DNA from: Sutterella megalosphaeroides
Lineage (GTDB): Bacteria; Pseudomonadota; Gammaproteobacteria; Burkholderiales; Burkholderiaceae_F
Length of the DNA: 64,000 nucleotides
Reading direction: 5' to 3'
Assembly: GCF_003609995.1 (NCBI RefSeq)
Contig: NZ_AP018786.1
Location: forward strand, 878,001 to 942,000
Shown here: one piece after another, positions 53,501 to 64,000 of the stretch
How the letters are laid out: each line of letters opens with the position of its first letter
Numbering within the stretch: the first letter of the stretch is position 1
Made by a program: the position numbers and the translations under genes
The notes under the pieces: model-generated
Database searches by the model: none
Seen by the model: only the letters and a program-made list of their open reading frames with translations
What the model was told of the DNA's origin: nothing

Positions 53501-54202
53501 AACGAGGTCTCGCGCTTGGCGGGCGAAATCGCCGCGCTCGGCCCCGTCAATCACGCGGCGCTCCTGCAACTTGAAGAAGCGGAAAAAGTCTTCGAGGCGA
53601 CGCGCCTTCAGATCGAAGATCTTCGGACGGCCGCCAATACCCTCGAATCCGCCATCCGCACGATCGACGCCGACACCCGAAGCCGCATGCGCGAGACCTT
53701 CGAGCGTGTGAACGCTTACTTCAAGGAGACCTTCACGGGGCTCTTCGGGGGCGGGCACGCCGAACTCACGATGACCGGGGACGAAATTCTCGCCTCGGGG
53801 ATCGACGTCACGGCACAGCCCCCGGGAAAGAAAAACGCGTCCGTCCGGTCGCTCTCGGGGGGCGAGCAGGCCCTTACCGCCACGGCGCTTGTTTTCGCGA
53901 TGTTCAAATTGAATCCCGCGCCCTTCTGTTTGCTTGACGAAGTGGACGCGCCCCTTGACGAAGCGAACCAGGCGCGATTGGCGGGGCTTTGCCTCAAGAT
54001 GTCGGAGTCGACGCAATTCCTCATGATCACGCACCACCGCGTGACGATGGAATTCACGAAGGCCTTGATCGGCGTGACGATGCGCGAGCCCGGGGTGAGT
54101 CGCGTCGTGAGCGTCGATTTGGACGAGGCCGTACGGATCGCGGAGTCGGCGTCGAGCGATCGAGCGCCGGGCGACGCCGCAGCCTCAGGCGTCGGCGGGT
54201 AA
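50588..54202 (+). CDS. smc: Chromosome segregation SMC ATPase
   Basis: 1204 aa, typical SMC length. N-terminal head: MRLRQIKLSGFKSF with Walker A GPNGCGKSNV. A long coiled coil follows, then the hinge (roughly residues 510-680, starting LAALQEVQAG), the second coil, and the C-terminal head with signature RSLSGGEQALTATAL and Walker B FCLLDEVDAPLDEAN. SMC compacts and segregates the chromosome, usually with ScpA and ScpB. The GTG at 50588 is the start implied by homology; the open frame upstream is non-coding. smc-zipA-ligA is a common betaproteobacterial order. Confidence 0.97.
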   Translation: MRLRQIKLSGFKSFADPTLIELNDPFVGVVGPNGCGKSNVIDAVRWVLGEGRASELRGLGMTDLIFAGSSGRAPMGRASVELVLENDDGRVKGPWAAYAELSIKRVVTAEGESGYFINHQQVRRRDVQEIFLGTGLGPKSYAIISQGMISNFIRAKPEELRVYLEEAAGVSLYKERRRETESLLRSTLENIERAEDLQTVRGEEIARLREDAGRAARWKELTDRRTESEGLLYFLQYEDAKNELERVRTEGLATVAALQEKRAAYEESTAQHEGLAGQATSAEHALAAAEADERRVERELARLEGEAKRTMERRAEAERHLAAATATLEAKKARLAAENEQLAADRESRAALTDACDEAEALEAEAAERLEAAEIELEAAETGRRRTREALETLRRRTSVDEAALGHERNRLAEIERNRSKTEADRAAAEASRPDEKETARLREEVDEAQAAAEDCAERLEVAETLLEETRSLADEADKAYFALLGDLKAKGSRLAALQEVQAGAEQQAAFSEWLEARGLTGIPAFLEEALVEEGALTALEAVLGARVRALLLRDLRAASGFERERPPALLSFAAPVPGESASEASGGALSEALLKLGEKCALRPLSDVVTSAHPAVAAAVRDWCAGVGLVESLAEAMRVRESIPEGVMLVTPKGDIVGRASITFFASDAPENSLLARAQEIRRLTDEIEAAEVELGRADDSRRKAAARAADAKRAVDDARRGASDAERTLSALKLELKDREAAAAAWRRRDEDLRRSSEELEAERAERTLEIESILERLEAGAEALENAERADASAAARETSARASSVRLAREAADARERVSILALKAKQLRDADLARTRTIKDLTDDIERERQRVEAARRTIDETDREELDAGTRALVEDLERLRRASAEARNALEIARATLSANEVVSRELQGAMLPLTEAIGTLKLAEGEQKTLLEQYSQRMDEVGADWTRMSVVAQTRGVKIGTVRNEVSRLAGEIAALGPVNHAALLQLEEAEKVFEATRLQIEDLRTAANTLESAIRTIDADTRSRMRETFERVNAYFKETFTGLFGGGHAELTMTGDEILASGIDVTAQPPGKKNASVRSLSGGEQALTATALVFAMFKLNPAPFCLLDEVDAPLDEANQARLAGLCLKMSESTQFLMITHHRVTMEFTKALIGVTMREPGVSRVVSVDLDEAVRIAESASSDRAPGDAAASGVGG

Positions 54203-54381
54203 AACCCACTCACAAATTCCCCGGCCTCGTGTGCCACGTGCCCGTTCGTCGGCGAACGCGCGGGTTACAATGCAACGCAAACCCCGCGGATTTTCACCGC
54301 GCACGGGCGACCCGACTTGCTACGGCGTCGGCGTCGCGGATTGCTTTCCAACGCACTTCAATTCTTCGCTTCCCGAGCATC

Positions 54382-57962
<3,581 letters not shown>

Positions 57963-58063
57963 GCCCGAACGCCTGTTCGGGTTGAATCACCGCTTTTTTC
58001 GAATCCACGTTTTCCAATTTCAGACGCCCCCGGCTTTCCCCGGGGGCGAAGGATCTCAGACCC

Positions 58064-58831
58064 ATGTATGCGCTTATCGGCGGATCGGGCTTCACGTCGA
58101 ACGACGTCGTCACCGACCGCGAAGAAATCGAAATGACCACCCCGTACGGCGCCCCCTCGGCGCCGCTCGTCTTCGGGCGCCTCGGCGGAACGCCGATCGT
58201 GTTTCTGCGCCGCCACGGCGTGAACCACCAGTTCGCGCCCCATCGCGTGCCCGCGCGCGCGAACCTCTGGGCCTTGAAGCAGGCGGGGGTCGAAGGGGTC
58301 ATTGCCGTTGCCACCGTGGGCGGGATCGCCGCCGACATGGGTCCGGGCGGGATTGCGTTGCCCGACCAACTCATCGACTACACCTGGGGTCGCGAAGCGA
58401 CCTACTACGACACGCCCGAAGCGGGCGTGAAGCACGTCGACATGACGCACCCCTTCGATCGCACGCTCTCGGCGGGTCTTGCGGCCGCGGCGGCTAGGAT
58501 CGGTCGCACGGTGCGCACGGGCGGCGTCTATGCCGCGACCCAGGGGCCGCGCCTTGAAACCGCGGCCGAGGTCGAGCGCTATCGCCGCGACGGGGCCGAC
58601 ATGATCGGGATGACCGTGTATCCGGAATGCGCCCTTGCGCGCGAATTGGGTCTTGCGTACGCTCCCGTCTGCGTCTCGGTGAATCACGCGGCCGGAATCG
58701 GCACTTCGAACGAAGGGATCGACTTCGAGTCGCTCAAGGATACGGTTGCCGAGGCGGTGGTGTCGGTGGTCGACATCGCAAAGGCGTTCGTGGCGTTCGA
58801 AGCCCTAAAGACTCCGGGCGCCGCCCGATAA
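58064..58831 (+). CDS. Methylthionucleoside phosphorylase (MTAP/MTIP family)
   Basis: 255 aa. IGGSGF at the start (phosphate-binding), RRHGVNHQFAPHRVPARAN, ATVGGIAADMGPG and GMTVYPECALARE are MTAP-family motifs. By family the enzyme phosphorolyses S-methyl-5'-thioadenosine or the corresponding inosine derivative in methionine salvage; bacteria of this group often have the inosine-specific form (MTIP). The base-specificity residues cannot be judged here. The next gene, def, follows 19 bases later, suggesting one transcript. Confidence 0.88.
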   Translation: MYALIGGSGFTSNDVVTDREEIEMTTPYGAPSAPLVFGRLGGTPIVFLRRHGVNHQFAPHRVPARANLWALKQAGVEGVIAVATVGGIAADMGPGGIALPDQLIDYTWGREATYYDTPEAGVKHVDMTHPFDRTLSAGLAAAAARIGRTVRTGGVYAATQGPRLETAAEVERYRRDGADMIGMTVYPECALARELGLAYAPVCVSVNHAAGIGTSNEGIDFESLKDTVAEAVVSVVDIAKAFVAFEALKTPGAAR

Positions 58832-58850
58832 GACGCAAAGGGTCATCGAC

Positions 58851-59378
58851 GTGCAGCGTCCCGTTCTTCGTATGGGGAATCCCGTCCTCATCACGCCTTC
58901 GCTTCCGGTGCGCGAATTCGGCACGACCGAGTTGCGAAAACTCGCGGGCGACTTGTGGGATACGATGGAGCGCGAAGGGGGTTGCGGCTTGGCCGCTCCC
59001 CAGATCGGTGTCAATCTTCGCGTGATCTGCTTCGGGTTTAAATCGAGAAATCCCCTGCGCGAAGGGCGTTCGATTCCGCAGACGGTGCTCGTCAACCCCG
59101 TTGTCGAGCCGATCGGCGAGGAAACGGAAGAGGATTGGGAAGGATGTTTGTCGCTTCCGGGACTTCGCGGCGCCGTGCGGCGCGCGAAGAAAATCCGCTA
59201 TCGGGGGTTTGATATCGAAGGCAACCCGATCGAGCGGACGGCGACCGGCATGCACGCGCGGGTCGTGCAGCATGAAACGGATCATCTCGACGGGATCCTC
59301 TACGTGATGCGGGTCGAGGATTGGTCGAAGTTCGGTTTTCGAAAGGAAATTGAAAAGACGGAAGGCGGAGCGGCTTGA
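58851..59378 (+). CDS. def: Peptide deformylase
   Basis: 175 aa. All three family motifs are intact: GCGLAAPQIG (motif 1), EGCLSLPG (motif 2, metal-binding Cys) and QHETDHLDG (motif 3, metal-binding His pair and catalytic Glu). It removes the formyl group from nascent proteins and holds Fe2+ or Ni2+. It starts at GTG 58851 and is 19 bases behind the phosphorylase gene; the usual partner fmt is not adjacent. A hairpin follows. Confidence 0.95.
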   Translation: MQRPVLRMGNPVLITPSLPVREFGTTELRKLAGDLWDTMEREGGCGLAAPQIGVNLRVICFGFKSRNPLREGRSIPQTVLVNPVVEPIGEETEEDWEGCLSLPGLRGAVRRAKKIRYRGFDIEGNPIERTATGMHARVVQHETDHLDGILYVMRVEDWSKFGFRKEIEKTEGGAA

Positions 59379-59395
59379 ATCCGACCGCCCCGAAA

Positions 59396-59434
59396 CAAAA
59401 ACGCCCCGGCGCGCGCAGCGCGAGGGGCGTTTTG
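59396..59434. terminator. Bidirectional terminator between def and the GntR gene
   Basis: Stem AACGCCCC / GGGGCGTT with A and T runs outside, shared by two convergent genes. Confidence 0.85.
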
Positions 59435-59457
59435 ATTTTCGTTTTGCCGACGGGCAA

Positions 59458-60135
59458 TCAAGCCTGAAGCATGTCGACCTGTTCGCGCAGGTGTTCGCGC
59501 AGGAGCTCTTTCGCACGGTCTTCTTCGCCGCGCTTGATGGCTTGCAACAGCTCCCGCTCCTGACGGGCGATGTTGAGAAAAAACTCCGGATTGTTCTGCG
59601 GCAGGGTCGAGGTCGTCTTTTCGAAGTACGTGACGAGCGCCGCGGAGAAGACCTGAAGGACGCGGTTCCCGCAGGCTTCAAGGAGCAGCAGATGGAATTC
59701 GCGGTCCCAACGGTCCGCTTCCTGCGTGTTCGCGGCGTTTGCTTCGATGCGGTTGATCGCTTCGTCGAGTCGGCCGAGGAGGGCGGGCGTCACGCGGCGG
59801 ATCGCGAGCGGAATGATGTCGACCTCGATCAGGAGACGCGCTTCGATAAACTCGCGGATATCGAAGTTCGCGATGTCCATCTGAACCTGGATCTGCGCGG
59901 AGAGGTTCTTCGGGCCGAGATTGTTGACGGTCATGCCGCGCTTCGGAGCACGGTCGACGACGCCCATCTGGGAGAGAACGCTCAACGCCTTGCGGATCTT
60001 GTAGCGCGTCACGCCGAAGCGGGTGGCGAGTTCCGTTTCGGTATCGATGCGTCCGCCCGACTTGGCCTGGCGGAGAATGTGTTGATGAATCGCGCGAAAG
60101 AGCGCTTCTTCATCGACCAACGTGTCTTTTGTCAA
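59458..60135 (-). CDS. GntR-family regulator with FCD domain
   Basis: 225 aa. The N-terminal winged helix (ETELATRFGVTRYKIRKALS, residues about 32-51, then GVVDRAPKRGMTV) and a C-terminal all-helical FCD domain (REFIEARLLIEVDIIPLAIR, WDREFHLLLLEACGN) define the FadR subgroup. Such proteins bind carboxylic acids or other metabolites. The target genes are not evident; the divergent gene is a GDT1 exporter under riboswitch control, so it may act elsewhere. Start ATG 60135. Confidence 0.92.
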   Translation of the reverse strand: MTKDTLVDEEALFRAIHQHILRQAKSGGRIDTETELATRFGVTRYKIRKALSVLSQMGVVDRAPKRGMTVNNLGPKNLSAQIQVQMDIANFDIREFIEARLLIEVDIIPLAIRRVTPALLGRLDEAINRIEANAANTQEADRWDREFHLLLLEACGNRVLQVFSAALVTYFEKTTSTLPQNNPEFFLNIARQERELLQAIKRGEEDRAKELLREHLREQVDMLQA

Positions 60136-60355
60136 AGCCGTTCCCCGGAAAGTGCCGTCCGACGGGTGTGTTCCGCCCGGGTCGGATCCTTCGGGCGGAG
60201 ACGAACGGCTGCGTGCTGGTTGGAAAAAATTGAAGTGGCGCTCATTTTAGCGCAGAGACGCGACGGTATCGCTCGCCCAAAGACGAGCGAAGCGGAGGGC
60301 GCGCGGTCCGTGCTGTATATTCGACCAAACGCCAATCGGCACGCTTGAATTCTGT
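60136..60355. other. Intergenic region between the GntR gene and the riboswitch
   Basis: About 220 bases. It contains the promoters for the divergent units, but only the extended -10 at 60353-60361 is clear. Confidence 0.45.
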
Positions 60356-60361
60356 TAAAAT
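60353..60361 (+). promoter_or_regulatory. Extended -10 of the manganese exporter transcript
   Basis: TGTTAAAAT (TGn plus TAAAAT) sits immediately upstream of the riboswitch. A -35 is not evident. Confidence 0.45.
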
Positions 60362-60515
60362 CCCCGCTCTTCTCGCAGAGGAGTAGCCGGGAAGGGCGTC
60401 CGAGACGCCGTTTCCGTCCGCGTCAACATACTTGGCGTCCGTTTTTCCCACCTTGCGGACCCATGGCGCGGACAGCGGGGGTGCGTGCAACGCGCACCGT
60501 GTCGGCAAGATCTGC
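60362..60515 (+). ncRNA. yybP-ykoY manganese riboswitch
   Basis: The two conserved loops of this Mn2+-sensing class are visible: GGAGTAGCC (60380-60388) and CAACATACTTGG (60424-60435). The closing GGCAAGA (60504-60510) near the 3' end is also present, with the pairing GGCGTCCGAGACGCC between the loops. It lies about 100 bases before a GDT1/TMEM165-family gene, a known target of this riboswitch (MneA in Vibrio). High Mn2+ should turn the exporter on, as in E. coli mntP and alx. The 3' border is approximate. Confidence 0.85.
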
Positions 60516-60612
60516 GAAGGCATCCGATGCGACCGGGCGGGACCGGCGGCGGAGGCCTTCGTACGATTGTTTGTCGCCGACTGCCCGCCCTCTCCTTTCC
60601 CTGACCCCTATC

Positions 60613-61179
60613 ATGATCCTCGAGTCGCTTACCCTCTCGACCCTGGTCGTCACGGCCGCCGAAATCGGCGACAAGACGCAGTTGCTCGCACTTTGCCTTG
60701 CGGCGCGCTTTCGCGCCCCGGTGCCGATCGTGCTCGGCATTCTCGCCGCCACCGTTTTGAATCATCTGTTGGCCGGGCTCCTCGGCCTCTCGGTGGCGAG
60801 CTTTCTCACGCCCGAGACGCTCAAGTGGATTCTCGTCCTCTCGTTCCTTGCGATGGGTCTCTGGATGCTCGTTCCCGACAAGATCGACGAGGCGGACTGT
60901 ACGAGCGCTCCGAATACCTACGGCGTCTTCGTAACGACGGCCACGCTCTTTTTCCTCGCGGAAATGGGTGACAAGACGCAGCTCGCGACCGTGGCGCTCG
61001 CCGCGCACTACCACGACGCGATTTTCGTGGTGGCGGGTACCACGCTTGGGATGCTGATCGCCGACGTCCCCGCGGTCTTCGTGGGAGACAAGCTTTCGCA
61101 GAAAATCAGCATGGTCTGGATGCGTCGCATCGCGGCCGTGATCTTCCTCGGGTTTGCCGTGGCGTCCTACTTCGCCTAA
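60613..61179 (+). CDS. GDT1/TMEM165-family manganese exporter
   Basis: 188 aa with about six membrane helices, halved by internal symmetry. Each half carries the hallmark E-x-G-D-K-T: AEIGDKTQL (residues about 16-24) and AEMGDKTQL (about 117-125). Bacterial relatives (MneA) export Mn2+ and also affect Ca2+/H+ balance. Start ATG 60613; a weak purine-poor leader precedes it, consistent with translational control by the riboswitch upstream. Terminator follows at 61219. Confidence 0.93.
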   Translation: MILESLTLSTLVVTAAEIGDKTQLLALCLAARFRAPVPIVLGILAATVLNHLLAGLLGLSVASFLTPETLKWILVLSFLAMGLWMLVPDKIDEADCTSAPNTYGVFVTTATLFFLAEMGDKTQLATVALAAHYHDAIFVVAGTTLGMLIADVPAVFVGDKLSQKISMVWMRRIAAVIFLGFAVASYFA

Positions 61180-61218
61180 GACGCCGCAGAGCATTTCTCG
61201 CAACGAGATCAAAACGAC

Positions 61219-61257
61219 AAAAAGGGGCGCGTACCGCTGCGGTACGTGCCCCTTTTG
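61219..61257. terminator. Bidirectional terminator
   Basis: Stem AAAAGGGGCGCGTACC / GGTACGTGCCCCTTTT, shared with the convergent MipA gene. Confidence 0.9.
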
Positions 61258-61310
61258 AATATTCGGGCATTCGGGCGGCGGTTGCACCCCTCCGCCCGGA
61301 ACCTCTCAAC

Positions 61311-62072
61311 TTAGAAGTTGTAGCGCACGCCCGCGCCGACCAACCACTTCACGTCGTCTTCGACCATCGGGCTGTCCTTCACTTCGGAGGGGATCAAGGT
61401 CGCGGAAGCCGTACCGAAGAGCGACCAGTTCGCGCCGAGCGAATAGTCGACGTCCATGCCGAAGGCGGGCGTCACGGCGGCGTCGGGCGAGTAGGCGTTG
61501 AAGCCCGAGCGACGCGATTCGGCGTTGGAAACACCATAGTAGTAAGAGTTAAAGTTCTCGCTCGCCCACGTGATCGTGGTGAAGGGGACGAGCGTCAGGT
61601 CGCCCAAGCGCACCGGGTAGCGGTAGGAGCCGATCATGAGGACGCCGTCGCTCTTACCGAGCACGTCGACGTGCACGCTCGCGTCGACGATACCGAAGCG
61701 GCTCGTCCAGCGGTAGCCGACCGAGGCGGCCATCGAGGTGTCGCGCTTCTTGAGGGTCTTCATGCGCGCGTCGTCGGAGTCGTCCGGATCGAAGAACATC
61801 GGCATCCAGCCGAGACCGAGACGCACGGAATGGGCTTCGTTCTTGAAGAGATAAACGCCGCCCGCGACGCCGTGCATCCAGAAGTGATCCGATTCGACCG
61901 TGAGGGCGGGAAGCGGGTAGAAGACGGTGTCCGTGTCGCGGTATTCGGACGTGGTCGCGTAAAGCACGCCGCCGAGGCTCACCTGGGTGGGCGCAGCCTG
62001 AAGGGCGGCGGGCAGAGCAAAAGCGGCGGAAATCGCGGAAACGAGCGCAAGCTTGCGGAACGAAGCGGTCAT
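61311..62072 (-). CDS. MipA/OmpV-family outer-membrane protein
   Basis: 253 aa with a Sec signal peptide (cleavage near ALQA-AP) and a beta-barrel body in the MipA/OmpV style. It has an aromatic VGYRWTSRFGIVDASV-type hairpin, the region WASENFNSYYYGVSNAES and an aromatic C-terminus (VGAGVRYNF). E. coli MipA is a scaffold for murein enzymes; many relatives are simple porin-like proteins controlled by a neighbouring regulator. It is divergent from a TetR gene with two operator copies between them, so it is probably a TetR target. ATG 62072 was chosen at the signal start. Confidence 0.88.
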   Translation of the reverse strand: MTASFRKLALVSAISAAFALPAALQAAPTQVSLGGVLYATTSEYRDTDTVFYPLPALTVESDHFWMHGVAGGVYLFKNEAHSVRLGLGWMPMFFDPDDSDDARMKTLKKRDTSMAASVGYRWTSRFGIVDASVHVDVLGKSDGVLMIGSYRYPVRLGDLTLVPFTTITWASENFNSYYYGVSNAESRRSGFNAYSPDAAVTPAFGMDVDYSLGANWSLFGTASATLIPSEVKDSPMVEDDVKWLVGAGVRYNF

Positions 62073-62404
62073 GTGAAAACTCGCAAAAGACAAAGGAAGT
62101 CGGAGTCGTACGGATCGAAACGAGCGATTCGGAGAGCCGATCGGACGAGCGTAGGGTGAACTGAACCGTACAGTCCACTTTTGATAAAACTGAACCGCCG
62201 AGTTTATTTATAATTTTTTACGCTGTCAATGAACGGTTGTTCGTTTTTTTGAGAGACCGCTCGGGGCGTGTGTTTTTTCGCTTCGAGCGTTTTTCGTACC
62301 GACGACCGAACGCGCCTTCCGCTATGCTTTTTGTCGGATGTCGGTCGGCGCGCAGGAGACGAGCGCCGCCGACGCCGGGAACGACCGCTGAAAAAAAGAA
62401 ACGA
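62073..62404. other. Divergent intergenic region between MipA and TetR genes
   Basis: About 330 bases, A+T-rich near 62200-62260; holds the operator pair and both promoters. No small gene seen. Confidence 0.5.
62159..62206. promoter_or_regulatory. Two copies of a TetR-type operator between mipA-like and tetR-like genes
   Basis: AACTGAACCGTACAGT (62159-62174) and AACTGAACCGCCGAGT (from 62188) share AACTGAACCG and a later AGT. They repeat with a 29-base period, about 85 bases from the MipA start. Confidence 0.6.
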
Positions 62405-63031
62405 ATGAAGACCCTTTCTCCGATTCGCAGGGAATCCATCCTTGCTGCCGCCTATGCTCTGATTGACGTCGACGGGCTCGAGGGCGCCTCGATGGACCGC
62501 ATCGCCCGCGAAGCGGGCGTCTCGAAGACGACGCTCTACAACTACTACCCGTCGAAAGAGGAGCTTTTGCGAGCGGTGATCGTGCGGTACGCAACCTCCT
62601 TTCTCACGCGCTCCGTCGAGGATCTCGTTGCGGCGGAGGATTCGCCCGAGCCGCTCGAAGCGAAGCTCAAGACCTTTGCCCGGCACGTGCTCGACTTTCT
62701 CTACCGCGAGAAGTCGGTCGGACGCTTTTACCGTTTGATCGTGGGGGCGTCGGTGCACTCCGATGTGGGGCGCATTTTTCGAAGTGCGGGTCCCGAAGAG
62801 GCCATGCAGGCCGTGGCCGCCTACCTGAAGCGTCGCATGGACGCGGGCGAACTCGCGCCCGCCGACCCGTACGTGCGCGCGCGGCAGCTGATGGCGATCA
62901 TCCGCTCGGAAACGGACGCGTACCTGCTTTCGCAGGACTTCCCCGACTTTCGTCCCGAAGACGTCGAGGCGATGAGCGCTCGGGCGGCCGCCTTCTTCGT
63001 CGAAGGCGCGAAGGCCCGTTCGAACGTCTGA
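62405..63031 (+). CDS. TetR-family transcriptional repressor
   Basis: 208 aa. The N-terminal helix-turn-helix is typical: ILAAAYALIDVDGLEGASMD, IAREAGVSKTTLYNYYPSKE (residues about 11-52). A TetR C-terminal ligand domain follows, with ALMAII-like QLMAIIRSETDAYLL. It probably represses the divergent MipA-type gene and itself through the two operator copies. ATG 62405 precedes the conserved region; the longer frame upstream is non-coding. Confidence 0.92.
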   Translation: MKTLSPIRRESILAAAYALIDVDGLEGASMDRIAREAGVSKTTLYNYYPSKEELLRAVIVRYATSFLTRSVEDLVAAEDSPEPLEAKLKTFARHVLDFLYREKSVGRFYRLIVGASVHSDVGRIFRSAGPEEAMQAVAAYLKRRMDAGELAPADPYVRARQLMAIIRSETDAYLLSQDFPDFRPEDVEAMSARAAAFFVEGAKARSNV

Positions 63032-63063
63032 TCCAAGGATCCATCGAAAGTCCGAAAAGAAGA

Positions 63064-63088
63064 AAGGCCTGCCGAAGCGGCGGGCCTT
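63064..63088. terminator. Terminator between the TetR gene and the membrane protein gene
   Basis: Stem AAGGCC(t)GCCG / CGG-GCCTT with a short loop, followed by TTC on the plus strand. Confidence 0.55.
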
Positions 63089-63095
63089 CGTTCTT

Positions 63096-64000
63096 TCAGA
63101 TGTCCGACGAACCGAGTTCGCGAACGGGCAGACCCCGGCGCAGTCCGCGCAGCGCGTCGTCAAAGACGGAGGCGGCGTTGAACGAGAGTTCCACCGTGTA
63201 GGAGCGGTCGCCCGAGAGGAACGTGATGGCGGTGCCGTCCGAGGTGGCCGCGTCGAGGTCGGAGAGTCGAATGCTGAAGGGCTTTTCGGACTGAAGGAAG
63301 AGAACGCGTCGGGTCGTGAGCACGAGTTCCCCGGGCGTCGATTGCGCGACCCGACCGTAGATGGGTTTCCCGTCCATCCCGCCGAATTGCATGGAGATGT
63401 TCTTCGTGACGCGGAGGCTTCCGCCCAAGTAGCCGCCCGAATGTTCCGTCACGCGCTCCGTCACGTCCCGACGCCGGCCGGAACTCTGAAAGACAACGGA
63501 TTCGTCTTCGTCGAGCAACGGGCCGTTCGAGGTGTGGAGGATCGGAAGGTATCGACCTTGGCGAACCGTCTCGACAAAGTCGGGCGTCATGGGGCCCGAA
63601 CCGAAATCGGCTCGGAACGCCTTCAGCTTTTTGGCTCCGAACGCCTTCAACTTTTTGGCTTCGACAATCGCGCGGGCGCGTTCGGCCGCCCGAACCTTGT
63701 AGGCTTTGTAGGCCGGAGTTTCGACCCACAGCGCGCGGTGCGCGAGACCGAGCGTCACGACGTGCAGGCCGAGCGCAATCCCGAAGGCCGTAAGGTCGTT
63801 CGAATCGTCGTTCGAATCAACGAGAAGTGCGAACGCGGCCGCGAGAATGGCCGCAAAGAGGCTCAACGCGCTCGTCCCGTAGTAAAAGCGAAATTCCCAG
63901 TCGGCGACGAACTTCCACGGGCGCAGCCGCCCGTAGACCAAGTCCGCGACGATGGTTGCCGCGATCAAGACGGCGACGAGAACGATCCACCAAGGAGTCG
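63096..64000 (-). CDS. Membrane protein of unknown function, 5' end outside the window
   Basis: At least 300 codons are open up to the window edge. N-terminal hydrophobic segments are visible: one is TPWWIVLVAVLIAATIVADL at the edge and another LSLFAAILAAAFALLV, then VVTLGLAHRAL. A cytoplasmic region contains a short tandem repeat KKLKAFGAKKLKAFRA and a later beta-rich part (LVLTTRRVLFLQSEKPFSI, then SDLDAATSDGTAITFLSG) resembling a bPH-like fold that reads out lipids or proteins, by pattern only. No family is recognised. Confidence 0.75.
   Translation of the reverse strand, partial: TPWWIVLVAVLIAATIVADLVYGRLRPWKFVADWEFRFYYGTSALSLFAAILAAAFALLVDSNDDSNDLTAFGIALGLHVVTLGLAHRALWVETPAYKAYKVRAAERARAIVEAKKLKAFGAKKLKAFRADFGSGPMTPDFVETVRQGRYLPILHTSNGPLLDEDESVVFQSSGRRRDVTERVTEHSGGYLGGSLRVTKNISMQFGGMDGKPIYGRVAQSTPGELVLTTRRVLFLQSEKPFSIRLSDLDAATSDGTAITFLSGDRSYTVELSFNAASVFDDALRGLRRGLPVRELGSSDI

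Noticed and set aside
50729-54037. Long minus-strand open frame opposite smc
   Set aside because: Low-complexity Arg/Phe/Gly translation, a mirror of the smc coiled coil.

Overview
The window is high-GC, densely coded, Gram-negative chromosomal DNA. Several gene orders fit a betaproteobacterium of the order Burkholderiales: xseB-ispA-dxs, rpsT divergent from murJ, and smc-zipA-ligA. A Burkholderiales-type porin is also present. A large molybdoenzyme respiratory operon, many secreted proteins of unknown function and little sugar metabolism suggest an anaerobic or microaerophilic gut lineage such as Sutterellaceae. That family assignment is inference from content; no rRNA gene is present to test it. 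No tRNA, rRNA, CRISPR array or intact mobile element was seen.

Layout. 1-3.3 kb: 3' part of polA, a META-domain lipoprotein and a small OB-fold (BOF) periplasmic protein. 3.7-9.8 kb: a co-directional run of five exported proteins, two resembling parts of FlgT/CsgG-type envelope proteins, ending in a DUF4236-like protein. 9.9-11.2 kb: an IS1634-like transposase lacking its catalytic core. 11.4-14.1 kb: a dicarboxylate/amino-acid symporter and a ZIP metal transporter. 14.2-21 kb: isoprenoid, cell-wall and ribosomal housekeeping genes (xseB, ispA, dxs, murB, rpsT, murJ). 21.1-22.8 kb: a second BOF protein and a decaying locus of three pseudogenes. 23-30 kb: porin, SGNH-type esterase, two unknown proteins, an ABC-F factor and prmB. 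30.3-40.6 kb: a LysR regulator converging on a seven-gene Tat-exported molybdoenzyme operon. 41-50.3 kb: tonB-exbD-exbB, a TonB-dependent receptor and a divergent siderophore-type ABC importer with two binding proteins, with three Fur-like sites between them. 50.6-59.4 kb: smc, zipA, ligA, a methylthionucleoside phosphorylase and def. 59.5-64 kb: a GntR regulator, a manganese-riboswitch-controlled GDT1 exporter, a MipA/OmpV protein divergent from a TetR regulator, and a membrane protein cut by the window edge.

How the parts work together. The molybdoenzyme operon encodes a complete respiratory module: Tat-exported catalytic subunit, four-cluster ferredoxin, membrane anchor and TorD-type chaperone. 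It also carries extra electron-input proteins, including a single polypeptide fusing a NapH-like membrane polyferredoxin to a GltD-like NAD(P)H/FAD oxidoreductase. The iron region forms a full uptake path: outer-membrane receptor, TonB-ExbB-ExbD energisation, periplasmic binding proteins, two permeases and an ATPase. The 3.7-9.5 kb cluster has no assigned function and is the best candidate for an undescribed envelope system. LigA carries an unusual 87-residue tail ending in a likely sliding-clamp-binding peptide.
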